A DNA stretch of 64,000 nucleotides from Acanthococcus lagerstroemiae (taxonomy: Eukaryota > Arthropoda > Insecta > Hemiptera > Eriococcidae). Every line of letters starts with the position of its first letter. The stretch's first letter is position 1. Position numbers and translations under genes: made by a program. Location of the stretch: assembly GCA_031841125.1 (NCBI GenBank), contig CM063106.1, forward strand, positions 7,812,001 to 7,876,000, given 5' to 3'. The notes under the pieces are model-generated. The model did no database searches. It was not told where the DNA came from and saw only the letters and a list, made by a program, of their open reading frames with translations. Shown piece after piece: positions 51,886-61,799 of the stretch.

Positions 51886-54800
51886 TTAGGGAGAGCTGGC
51901 TGGAGAAATTAACAATTTACTTGCGTGATACAAACGTTTTCCTGATGGACCGTTATTTATGGTGACTTCAAATACATTTTTTGAGATCTGCTTGGTAATA
52001 CAATATGGTCCTATACGTAAGTTATCTAATTTATTACGATTAAGTTTGTTTCCGTTGTCGATGTAAACAAGGTCTCCAACAGTAAAATTGATATCACATT
52101 TGTTCTTATCATATAAACGTTTATTATAGAGATGATATTTCATCGTATTTTCATAAGCTAATTTCCTGTCTCGGTCGATATTAGCAGGGGGGGACAAGGA
52201 GTCAGGAATTATAGATACAGGAACGCCGGATAGCAAATAGGATGGGGCGAAGCGAGTTACGCTGTGGGGGGAGTCATTATATTGCCGAATGCATTCATGA
52301 GCAATTGTTGACCAACGTTTAGGGGTGGGGGTTGATTCATCATGTTTTACACAGCGGATGCGGTTAACTAGCGTTTGGTTGAGGCGTTCATTCAACCCGT
52401 TAGAGAAAGCGCTGTCGACAGCCGTGAATACATGGCGAATACCCGAACAAGAACAATACGAAACAAATTCATCGGAGGAAAGGCCACCGTATTGATCTGT
52501 GAGAAGAATGCCAATTTGGTGCTCTCTCTGCACAGAATTGACCAGCTTGGACATGATCTTTGCTGACTGGCCATTAGAGCACAAAATGTACGCATACCGC
52601 GTAAAGTGGTCGACGAGCAAATGCAGGTAACGAAGTGGGGAATGACCGGTGCCGAAACCACCTATAGTGTCAAGCGACATCACTTCAAAAGGTGCAGTGG
52701 CAGGACCGAGGAAACCCATACGGGCGCTGCGTTGGTTACGGCGAGACTTGTTCTTAATACAGGTATCACAAGAATTACAAAATTCACGAATTAGCTTGTA
52801 CATTTTCGGAAATGTAAAGTGCTTAGTAACAATTGCGGTAACATGCTTCAACCCAATGTGGCCATATTTTGCATGAACGGTGCGAATCAAGCTTATACCG
52901 GCTTGTGAATCCAAAATAATACGACGAGTACCGTTAATGGTACGAAAAATAACACCCTGTTTGGTCGTGTCTGAACTTGATTTCACTACGTTACGTTGAA
53001 GGTGCTTTATTTCGCCGAGGGATAAGAAATTTAAAGTAGGTAAAATTGGTTCGTTCGGAATACTATCAGACTGAGGATTTAGGACTGGATTTCGGGAAAG
53101 ACAATGGGCCTCGTGATTGGATGATCCAGGACGGTATAGGATTTTGAAGTCGAACTGAAGGAGTTCATTGGCAAGGTCACCAAGCTCCTCATCAGTTCGA
53201 GCTTTCAAATTAAGATTTTCAAGAGGTTTGTGATCGGTGATAACAGTGAAATGGCGCCCGATCAGCCAAAAACGCCAATATCGGATTGCTTCACGAACAG
53301 CAATGCTTTCAATATAGATTGCCTTTTTCTTCCTTTGCACTTCCGACAATTTTTTTGAGAAGTAGGCAACCGGTTTTTGCGAACCGTCTGACTGCGTCTG
53401 TTTTAGAACAGCGCCAATACCTACCCCACTTGCGTCGGTGTATATAAATATTGGCCTAGTTCTATCAAAAATTGCCAGAACAGGAACAGAAGTTAAAAGG
53501 TCCTTTATCTTGTTGAAGCTTTGTTGACACTCGGAAGACCAGGAGAACGGAGTGTTTTTACGTAATAGATTATGGAATGGTTCAAGGATGGATACAGAGT
53601 CAGGAATGAATTTTCGGTAAAAATTCACTTTACCAAGGAACTGACAAATGTTTTTCCTGGAGGAGGGGGTGGGAAAATTCTTAATGGCCACTAAATTATC
53701 TTGGAGAGGTTTGACGGTGTTGGGCCCCAGGATGTGCCCCAGATATTGGATCGAGGAGGCGGCGAAATTGCACATTTTAAAATTGAGGCGAAAGCCTTCC
53801 TCAAAAACGGCGGTAATCACTTGTTGGATGTGCGAGATATGCTCGTTAAAATTACGTGAAAAAACTAATATGTTGTCAAGATAGTTGACAGCAAAATCAG
53901 ATAGGTTGTAACGTTTAATAATGCTGGACAAAATCCTTTGAAAGGCGGCTGGAGCTGTTTTGAGTCCGAAAGCCATAGATCGCCACTCATAGTGACCGTG
54001 TTGGGTAATAAAGGCCGATTTGTGTCTATCCTCCTTTCTGATGGGGATGGACCAAAATGCCATGTTAATATCCAACGTAGAAAACCATGAGCAACCTTGC
54101 GTTTTGATGAGAATTTCATCGATTAATTGGAAAGGTTGACTTTCCGGAATAATCAATTTATTCAATTCGCGATAATCAACACACATGCGAGTTTTTGTTT
54201 TGGTACCAGTCAAACCGTCTTTTTTAAATTGCATTGTGACGGGAGATGCAAACGGAGACTTAGATTCGGAAATCATGCCGTATTTCAACAGTTCACGGCA
54301 CTGTCGTTCTATTTCATCTTGGTCTTCAAAGGTGCAGCGATAGGGTTTCTTAGCTACATAAGTATCTTTAGCAAGGTTTATCGAACAATCATATCTGGTA
54401 ACATTGCCTACATCAAATGAGTGCTTTGCAAAAACATGAAAATTCTTAAAGATTAGCGAACAAATGCTATCTTTTTCGTAACCTACAAGGTGATCTACCT
54501 TATTCGTAAACAATTCATGCGATAAATAATCGTTCCAGATAACATTGCTGTTAATTGAAATTGTGGAAGAAATAACCTGTACTTGTGACAAAACGAGCTC
54601 GTGATCGAGAGCTAAACGGAAAATAGGAATCAAATCGAGGGCAATAATAAAATCAAAATGAAAAGAGTTTGAGTCCAGGACATACAGCAGTACTCTTTTA
54701 GTAATATTGAGAATTTTGATGTCAAGCATCGTAATACCTGAGATAAAGCCCGGTCCGCTCGTGGTGTTATATGTTGACTTGATTGGAACAAAATTGTAAT

Positions 54801-54903
54801 TTTTTATTTTTTTTAACGCGTTAAGCGAAATGGTAGACGCATTTGCGCCGGGGTCATAAAGCCCCTTTCCAACAATGCCATTGTATTCAACATTAACAGT
54901 CAT
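51886..54903 (-). CDS. pol: Gypsy Pol: protease, RT, RNase H, integrase
   Basis: 1005 codons from the first Met; translation probably enters upstream by -1 frameshift from gag. Domains: aspartic protease with DPGA at residues 17-20; RT about 180-390 with TRMCVDYRELNKL, LDINMAF (Asp278), FGLKTAPAAFQR and YLDN at 341-344; RNase H about 480-605 with YTDASG (Asp490) and TDHKPL (Asp557); integrase with HHCC finger (His678, His682, Cys712, Cys715) and catalytic Asp745, Asp803 and Glu839; then a C-terminal part with VGDLVYIDNG and a GPY-like IGPYCI motif. The length is normal for an env-less gypsy Pol. The second RT active-site aspartate is replaced by Asn344 (codon at 53872-53874), which would be expected to impair polymerisation. 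All other motifs look intact. Confidence 0.93.
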   Translation of the reverse strand: MTVNVEYNGIVGKGLYDPGANASTISLNALKKIKNYNFVPIKSTYNTTSGPGFISGITMLDIKILNITKRVLLYVLDSNSFHFDFIIALDLIPIFRLALDHELVLSQVQVISSTISINSNVIWNDYLSHELFTNKVDHLVGYEKDSICSLIFKNFHVFAKHSFDVGNVTRYDCSINLAKDTYVAKKPYRCTFEDQDEIERQCRELLKYGMISESKSPFASPVTMQFKKDGLTGTKTKTRMCVDYRELNKLIIPESQPFQLIDEILIKTQGCSWFSTLDINMAFWSIPIRKEDRHKSAFITQHGHYEWRSMAFGLKTAPAAFQRILSSIIKRYNLSDFAVNYLDNILVFSRNFNEHISHIQQVITAVFEEGFRLNFKMCNFAASSIQYLGHILGPNTVKPLQDNLVAIKNFPTPSSRKNICQFLGKVNFYRKFIPDSVSILEPFHNLLRKNTPFSWSSECQQSFNKIKDLLTSVPVLAIFDRTRPIFIYTDASGVGIGAVLKQTQSDGSQKPVAYFSKKLSEVQRKKKAIYIESIAVREAIRYWRFWLIGRHFTVITDHKPLENLNLKARTDEELGDLANELLQFDFKILYRPGSSNHEAHCLSRNPVLNPQSDSIPNEPILPTLNFLSLGEIKHLQRNVVKSSSDTTKQGVIFRTINGTRRIILDSQAGISLIRTVHAKYGHIGLKHVTAIVTKHFTFPKMYKLIREFCNSCDTCIKNKSRRNQRSARMGFLGPATAPFEVMSLDTIGGFGTGHSPLRYLHLLVDHFTRYAYILCSNGQSAKIMSKLVNSVQREHQIGILLTDQYGGLSSDEFVSYCSCSGIRHVFTAVDSAFSNGLNERLNQTLVNRIRCVKHDESTPTPKRWSTIAHECIRQYNDSPHSVTRFAPSYLLSGVPVSIIPDSLSPPANIDRDRKLAYENTMKYHLYNKRLYDKNKCDINFTVGDLVYIDNGNKLNRNKLDNLRIGPYCITKQISKNVFEVTINNGPSGKRLYHASKLLISPASSP

Positions 54904-54914
54904 GAACGCGGGCT

Positions 54915-56039
54915 TTACTCGTTTTTTTGAACGTCCTGAATTTCCTGCTGGAGTTCCTGGAAATTGAACGAGTGAATAGCCTTTGATGTGTTTACATTAC
55001 TAGTATTAGATGTACGATATTTTGCGTCGCGTACCTTGGTGAGACAATCCTTTTCGAGATGGTACCTATCATAACCCTTGCGTTTGCAGTATGGGCATGG
55101 TGTCTTCGAGCACGAAGCAGAATTCGAAGGTGGAGTGCCTGATGAAGTGTTGTAGGATGGAGTAGTGTTTGGAGGACGAATTGAGTCAAATGAGTTGATT
55201 GTAGCAAGCATTTTGCCTAGTGTCGTTGTTTCGGCCAAATTGATACGGTCTTGCAAGTTACGAGGAAGCCCAAGTGCTAAATGCACAATCCTATCCAGCT
55301 CGTGCATTTTCGGGTTGAACGAAGCAAGTAAGTTCAATTTTGTCTGTGCATAGTCAGAGAGCGAACCAGAGATGTACTTGAAATAGAAGGCGGTGGGGGC
55401 GGCTGCAAGACCCCTGGTTCCAAAATTCTCCAAGAAAGATTCTCGCCAAAAGGTCCATGACGTTGATTTTGAAGAGAGTCGAGTCATGGCATACCACTTC
55501 TCGGCACTCTCCTCAAGAAAAAGTCGGATTGCTTCCCAGAAGTGATCTTCTTCTATCAATAAACGGCGGCATTCCGATTCGAACATATCTATCCATGCAT
55601 CCGCATTTAACAAGTGTAACTTCGAACCGAACTTTGGAATGACCGCGTCCTTAACAATCGAAGCAAGAGATTTCACAGGTGGTGGCGCATTGGTATGTGA
55701 TTGGGGCGTGACGGCAACATCATCATCAGATTCAGACAGGAGTTTACCATTGAAGACTGGGTTACCATCAGAATCAAAGTAGGCGTCGTACAACTTATTG
55801 GAAAGAGTTGTTTTGAACGACCTTCTCGTACATCGCGGCAACAAGTCCTTTTTTGCCATTTTAGCTATTGGTAAAGCTAATAACAAATTGTGCTGATCCA
55901 AACTTCTGAGCTCCGGCGGGAAACCATAAACTGAGTCGTCGTCCAGAGGTTGGATTGAGATTACATTGCAAACCGTGGTACGGGGATCAGTGAGCGAAGG
56001 CTCAGCGCAGAAAGTGAACTTAACTTTCATGGAAGGCAT
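54915..56039 (-). CDS. gag: Gypsy Gag polyprotein
   Basis: 374 codons ending TAA at 54915-54917. Residues 140-285 have the retrotransposon gag pattern (HLLNADAWIDMFESECRR, FLEESAEKWYAMTRL, WRESFLENFG, HLALGLPRNLQDRINLAE), the capsid-like helical region that assembles particles. A zinc knuckle follows with Cys315, Cys318, His327 and Cys332 (CPYCKRKGYDRYHLEKDC), spacing C-x2-C-x8-H-x4-C rather than the usual x4 before His. The N-terminal 130 residues include an acidic SESDDD stretch. It overlaps the open -1 frame of pol at its end. Confidence 0.9.
   Translation of the reverse strand: MPSMKVKFTFCAEPSLTDPRTTVCNVISIQPLDDDSVYGFPPELRSLDQHNLLLALPIAKMAKKDLLPRCTRRSFKTTLSNKLYDAYFDSDGNPVFNGKLLSESDDDVAVTPQSHTNAPPPVKSLASIVKDAVIPKFGSKLHLLNADAWIDMFESECRRLLIEEDHFWEAIRLFLEESAEKWYAMTRLSSKSTSWTFWRESFLENFGTRGLAAAPTAFYFKYISGSLSDYAQTKLNLLASFNPKMHELDRIVHLALGLPRNLQDRINLAETTTLGKMLATINSFDSIRPPNTTPSYNTSSGTPPSNSASCSKTPCPYCKRKGYDRYHLEKDCLTKVRDAKYRTSNTSNVNTSKAIHSFNFQELQQEIQDVQKNE
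54921..54927 (-). promoter_or_regulatory. -1 ribosomal frameshift slippery site
   Basis: On the minus strand the heptamer A-AAA-AAC lies in the correct zero-frame register of gag, two codons before the gag stop. The pol frame is -1 relative to gag and is open from the heptamer through the pol Met at 54903. This is the canonical X-XXY-YYZ type signal. A downstream pseudoknot was not worked out. Confidence 0.85.
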
Positions 56040-56122
56040 GACGAAAATTTAAACAGGCGCATGAAAGCGAAATCGACAAAAAGGAGCGCGTAAAAGCGAA
56101 AAACGACAAGAGTTTTTGAATT

Positions 56123-56393
56123 TATAAGATCCAAGGACCACTCGCGAAGGAGAAAAAGAAACAAGACTTCGAAGGAATGCGTTTATTACCAACGAATTCA
56201 AAAACGAAGTCGTTTACATAAGAAAACACGGTCAAATGCGACGGTGCAATCATAACTGAATTACAATACAAATGTTACAAACGGTACAATCAACTAGGAA
56301 AAGCTGGATTAGATGGGAAGGGGAATGACAGAGCGGATAAATGTAGGAGCTTGCACAGACGTGAAGATGACGAGAGAAGAGAGGAATCTTACA
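56123..56393 (-). repeat. 5' LTR of the gypsy element
   Basis: 271 bp, matching 51571-51841 with one difference. On the minus strand it starts TGTAAG at 56393 and ends TTATA at 56123, followed by the untranslated leader before gag at 56039. Confidence 0.92.
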
Positions 56394-56397
56394 TGTA

Positions 56398-57480
56398 TTT
56401 ATGATCCACTGAATCAACTGCCTCATGAAAGCCTATGCAAAATATTTCAATTTCTACGTCATATTCGTGTGTTTTTTCAATAATTTGGCTCACAACGAAA
56501 ATATTCTTTACAGATGAGAAGCCTTTTCTGAATCCCGCCTGTTCATTCCCCTGATGATTTGAATCCAAATGGTTATACATACGTCTTTTTTAAGACTGCC
56601 ATACATGCTTTAAAGATGTTCGATGTTAAGCATATTGGCCTGTAATTTTCAATGAGTTCCTCCCTCCTTGTTTGTGTAATAATATTATTTTGGCCAAGTT
56701 CCACTGTTTTGGACATGTTTTCATAATTCCGATTTTGTTAAATATTTTAACCTGGTGTGGCACTCTCTGATCGCCAAACCTTTTCAGCATTTCGTTCGTA
56801 ATTCCATCCGGTCCTGGGGCTATGTCATTTTTCAGTCTACATATTTAGTACGTATTCCACTTCTCTCTCCATTATTTCCGGGATTTCTTCCTCCTTTCAC
56901 CCTCCAGTTTTTGCTATTTTCATGAGCTCGTTTTGCTCGCGGTATAAGTCCTCGTAAAAACTTGTTGCTGCCTCTAGAATTTGTTCTTGATTCTGAGTCA
57001 CTTTTCCTGTCTGATCTTTTAGCTTCAGCATAACGTCTCTCCCGCCATCGAGTTCGAGCCTAACTTTTTTGGTGGGCCAACTTTCTACCAAAATATCTGG
57101 AATTTTTTCCTAATCATATTTCTTAATATCTTCTCTAACATTTTTCGACACCAATTTTTGTATTTTAGTTCGCTCAGGTTTGTCCAATGGTGTTTTATTT
57201 CTATTTTTCCAAAGGTTATTCTTCCTGATTCGAGAGTCTATTTTGAAAGCTTATTCCTGGTTTTCTCTTTAGCCCTCGTCACTCCAAACTCTTCAACTGT
57301 GTTTTTTAAAGCTTGATCCATACTGTCGTAAAAATTTTCCTCGAATTTCATTTCCTCTTGCACTGATCTTAGTTTCTGGCGTGCGGCCTCTTCCTTTCTG
57401 ACTGATAATCTGCCTTCTTTTCCCTTTACCCTTTCTGTGATTTTTATACTGGACTCACTGCGCCGGGATGCCCAATTATA
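56398..57480 (-). mobile_element. RTE-type LINE relic, copy 3, 5' part
   Basis: The minus strand carries the N-terminal acidic part (LRSVQEEMKFEENFYDSMDQ), LELDGGRDVMLKLKDQTGKV, APGPDGITNEMLKRF and the RT start EQAGFRKGFSSVKNIFVVSQ then FCIGFHEAVDSVDHKYM, where the gypsy element cuts it. Motif A carries the same Asp-to-Gly change as copies 1 and 2. Confidence 0.82.
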
Positions 57481-60400
57481 CTTATCCACATGAGATTTCA
57501 ATTCACAGACCGTCGCCAATAACGTCTCGAAAATTGAGATACAGATTTTCGAAGTCGGAGGTGGGGGACACCCCTCCAACTCATGAAAGATGAAATAGGA
57601 AAAATAAAAGTTCAACCAGATCCGATAAATCGATAATTAAATTTCCAAAGCTAGGGCCACAATCTATCTCTTGGCTTCACAAAACTACCGATCGAAACAA
57701 ATAATCAAGTTTATGAAACATAAGTTTCAAAATTCGAACAACCTGGAAAAAGGGGGTCACCTCTCGAGTCCACAAAAGATTCAGATCGTGAGAATAAAAA
57801 GTACTCGAAGAATAAGCATTAAATTCTGAAAAATCGAGAGTTAAATTTTCAAAGCCTGAGGCAGGGCTCCACCATCGGATCACCAAAACAATTAGATGGA
57901 AAAAATAAAAATTTGTGACTGTCCATACTGAAAGGGCACTTCGGTCCAAAAAAATCGACTTTGAGATTGTGTTCGATTTTGGTAGGTCAAAGAGTACTGT
58001 TTAACACTGTGAGTCCTCGGGTCCGACAAAGACTTTTCGATCAGAAAAATAAGGGGATCTCCGAGAGTTATCTTTCACGTCGGAAAAATCGAGTATTTCA
58101 TTTCCAGGGTTGGGGACGGGGTCAACCCATCGGGACTGAACCATTTGACCCCGCAAATGATAACAACTGAAAAATGGAAAAGGTCACTAAAAATATTTCT
58201 AAAGGCCAAAAAATCGAGAATTAGATTTTCGGAGTTCGGGTGGAGTTCCACCCCGCGGCTCCACCAAAGACTTCGATCAGAAAAATAAGGGGGTTCATCG
58301 AAAATTATTTTTCACGTCAGAAAAATCGAGAATTTGATTTCCAGAGTTGGAGGTGGGGTCAACCCATCGGGACCACAATATAGATGTGAATCAAAAAAAT
58401 AAAAAATTTCATCAAGAATAAATTTGAAAGCCCGGAAAATCGAGATTTATATTTTAGGAGGCGAGGGGGGTCTATCCCTTGGGTCCACATATGATTTCGA
58501 TCAAACAAGAGAAGGGTTATGGAAAATCATCTTTCTACCCCTAACAATCAAGAATTTCATGACCGGAGTTGGGGGCGAGGAATCCTTCCCTCTGATCCAT
58601 ACCATACATCGATTAACAAAGTAAGGGGTTCAAAAAAAAAACTATTGTTGAAGATTGAAGAATCGAGAATTAGACTTCCGGAGTTTTGGGAGCAGAGTCA
58701 GTCCTTTGGCCCTACAAATGATTTCAGTAGAAAACATAAACAGTTCATCGAAAGTAATTTTTTAAAGGCCGAAAAATCAATAATTACACTTTCAGGGTTT
58801 GGGCGGGGGGTCTACTTTTTGAGTCTACAGAATGTATCAATCGCAAAAAGAAGTTAAAAACAATTGCAAAGTTTGAAGCATCGAGAGGTAGATTTCCAGG
58901 AATTCGGGATGCGTTTTACCTCTCAAATCCACATTAGATTTCGACCGAAAAATAAATTATAGCATATATATACGTACTTTTAGCGGCCAAAATATCGCAA
59001 ATAATATTTTTGTGGTTGGGAGTTGGGGATGGGGAGGGGGCACCCGTCTGATCCACAAAAAGCTTCGATCAACAAAATAAGAGGTTCGCGGAAAATTATT
59101 TATAAAGCCTGAATATTCGAGAATTGGACTTCCAAAGTTGGGGGCACGGTCGACCCCTCGGCCCCATAAAAGATTCCAATTGAAATACAATAATGGGGTC
59201 ACAAAAAATATTGCTGACAATCGAAAAATCAAGAATTAGATTTTCGAAGTTGTGGGCGGCGGATCACTCGTCCTCGGGTCCACAAAATACTTCGAACAAT
59301 GAAATAAGCATGGGCTCACGGAAAATTATTTCTTAAGCCGACTAAATAGAGAATTCAACTTCCGGAGTTGGGGGCGGAGACAGTCCATCGGGTCCACAGT
59401 ATTATATTATTATTTTTATTTACTGAGAGTGTTATTGCCTTGCTGCAATAATCTAACTATTATTAAAACAAACGTAAATTATTAGAAGAGGATCAACGTA
59501 TTATTTGAATTGAAAACATAAGTCGTTCTCCAAGAATAACTTTGAGAAGCTGAAAAATCGAGTTTTTGATTTTCGTCGTGGGTGGGAGAGTTATTCCTTG
59601 ATCCACAAAAGATCTCGATTAAAAATAAGGGGTTTATGGCTATAATCGAGAATTTGATTTCCGGTGGTGGGGTGTGGTCAACCCCACGGATCCACGAATT
59701 ATTTCAATTAAAAAAAAAGTTCACCAACGAAAACTCGAAAATATATTCTTTTGGTGTTGGGGGCGCGACTCTACTTTTCCCGTGTAGAAAACGTATCAGT
59801 TGAAAAAAGGGGAGGCTTACGTTAAAAAATTCAGAAATTTGAAGAATCGAGAATTAGATTTTCAGAGCTCAGAACGGGCTTCACCCCTCAAGTCCACAAT
59901 AGATTTTATCAAAAAAATTAAAGGTTCACGAAAAATGAATATTGAAGTTCGATGATTCGAGAATTTAATTTTCGGAGTTGGGGTTAAGGGTCCACATGTC
60001 GAATCCACAAAATACTTCGATCAACAAAATAAGGGGTTCGCCGAAAATTATTGTTCAAGCCTGAAAAATCGATAATTAGACTTCCGGAGTTGGGGTGATG
60101 GTCCACTCCTCGGAACCACAACAGACTCCGACAATCGAAAATTATTTTTCACGTCAGAAAAATCGAGAATTTGATTTTCAGAGTTGAGGGCGGGGTCAAC
60201 TCATCGGGACTCAACCATTAGACCCCACAAATGATTACAACTGAAAAACGGAAAAGGTCACTAAAAAGATATCTAACGGCCAAAAAATTGGGGATTCGAT
60301 TTTCAGGGTTGGGGGTGGAGTTCCATTCCTCGGATCCACAAAATAATTTAGAAGTTTGAAGAATCGAATGTTATATTTTTGGAGTTAAGGTGGGGGTCTA

Positions 60401-60604
60401 CCCCAGGTTTCACAAATTACTTCGATCAACAAATTAAGAGGTTCGCTGGAAATAATTGTTCAATCCTGCAAATTCGAGAATTAGACTTCTGGAATTGGAC
60501 CCACGAAAGATTCCAAATGCAAAAATTAACAGAGATCATCAAAAATATTCTTCAAGGCCGAAAAATCGAGAATTCGATTTTCTGTGTTAGGGTGGGGAGC
60601 ACCT
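57481..60604 (-). repeat. Long array of ~110-bp repeats (P2 right arm / P3 left arm)
   Basis: Close to thirty units in minus orientation. The part 57650-59600 is the inverse of 43070-46570, and 59150-60604 is the inverse of 61740-64000 without its LINE insertion. Contains the spacer CTCAGTAAATAAAAATAATA inverse near 59420. No stable reading frame. Confidence 0.75.
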
Positions 60605-60955
60605 TCCGTTTTTCAGTTACATGTTTAAAACTGCTGACATGAGCTATTCCTTTGCAATGCATTATTGTTTCATACACAAACATTTATTTTCTGAATGAGC
60701 CCTCGCTTTCATTACACGGGGCATCCACAAGATGGGTATTTACATCTGAAAGTTCTTTGGTGCACTGTGGGCCCCCTAATTTCGTCTCAGTGCGCACATC
60801 TTTCTGTTGTACTGTATTACAAAGCACATACATGTGTTTCTTTACGGTCTACTCAATGAAAGTTGACCTATCACCTTGAGCCTCTTCCCCTACGGCAAAC
60901 ATACCCTCTGGACCCACATAAGATGTCAATTAAAAAATAAACAGTCACCAAAAAT
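60605..60955 (+). repeat. ~260-bp block, copy 6 of 7, plus one repeat unit
   Basis: Block from the CTTCCGTTTTTCAGTTACAT region to CCTTGAGCCTCTTCC, then about 65 bp of a repeat unit (CTCTGGACCCACATAAGATG). Inner end of the P3 left arm. Confidence 0.75.
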
Positions 60956-61436
60956 GACAGCATAGGTGTAGTCAGAATAATAATAATAATAATAACAATA
61001 ATGACAATAATAATCTTACTATATTATAAAATCGTAAGTTTCATTGACGCTCTATATGCGCATGTGCGGGAACGACTCCTCCAGCTCCAGGGAAGAAGTA
61101 GTGGTGTTTTACGTCGCGTTCGTTCTCGAATCTCGATGTTCTCCTCGTACTTCTACATAACTCAAAGATGAAAAATAACGTCGCTCCGAACCAGTCCCTT
61201 CTACTTCACCCGCTCACAAAAAATGTGTTGTTTAAAATTCGGAATTCTGCTTCATTATACCTTTTTGGCATTCATCGATTTGAATAAGGACTTTGATTCC
61301 ATTTATCAGTCACCAACTTTAAGGAGCTGGGGAGAAGATGGATAAGATTGGCGAGAGACCGTGACATATGGAGAGAGATGGTGGAAACCTATGCCCTCAA
61401 ATGGGCAGGATAACTGGCTTGGCCCACCCATCCAAG
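60956..61436 (+). mobile_element. P3 loop with an internally deleted LINE remnant
   Basis: After an AAT microsatellite (60981-61005), the plus strand near 61270-61415 reads FLAFIDLNKDFDSIYQ, an RT motif A of RTE type, followed immediately by text coding ARDRDIWREMVETYALKWAG and a stop, the RTE-type C-terminal end (compare RWKRVGEAYARQWTH at 32050). Everything between is deleted. No other gene is present. Confidence 0.6.
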
Positions 61437-61739
61437 GTGACTGTTTATTTTTTAATTGAAATCTTATGTGGGTCCAGAGGGTATGTTTGCCGTAGGGGAA
61501 GAGGCTCAATGTGATAGGTTCACTTTCATTGAGTAGACCGTAAAGAAACACATGTATGTGCTTTGTAATACAGTACAAACATAAAGATGTATGCACTGTG
61601 ACGAAATTAGGGGGCCCACATGAAAGCGAGGCCTCATTCAGAAAATAAATGTTTGTGTATGAAACCATAATGCATTGCAAAGGAATAGCTCATTTCAGCA
61701 GTTTTAAACATGTAACTGAAAAACGGAAGGTGCTCCCCA
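61437..61739 (-). repeat. ~260-bp block, copy 7 of 7, plus one repeat unit
   Basis: Inverse of 60605-60955, forming the inner end of the P3 right arm. It lacks about 60 bp at 61620 that the other copies have. Confidence 0.75.
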
Positions 61740-61799
61740 CCCTAACACCGAAAATCTAATTCTCGATTTTTCGGCCTTGAAGAATATTTTTGATGACCT

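Larger units (their letters stand above)
51571..56393 (-). mobile_element. Complete Ty3/gypsy LTR retrotransposon
   Basis: The element is 4823 bp with 271-bp LTRs, a polypurine tract, gag, and pol in the -1 frame. The two LTRs differ at one position seen by eye (51681 T, 56233 C). The 4-bp repeat TGTA flanks it (51567-51570 and 56394-56397). It interrupts RTE relic copy 3; the uninterrupted site is visible near 47820 and 41000. No env ORF is present. The primer-binding site is not obvious. Near-identical LTRs and long open frames indicate a recent insertion, although the RT active site is unusual. Confidence 0.95.

Noticed and set aside
55000..56100. An envelope gene for the gypsy element, making it an errantivirus-type retrovirus
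   Set aside because: Only gag and pol are present, and pol ends 44 bp before the 3' LTR, leaving no room for env.
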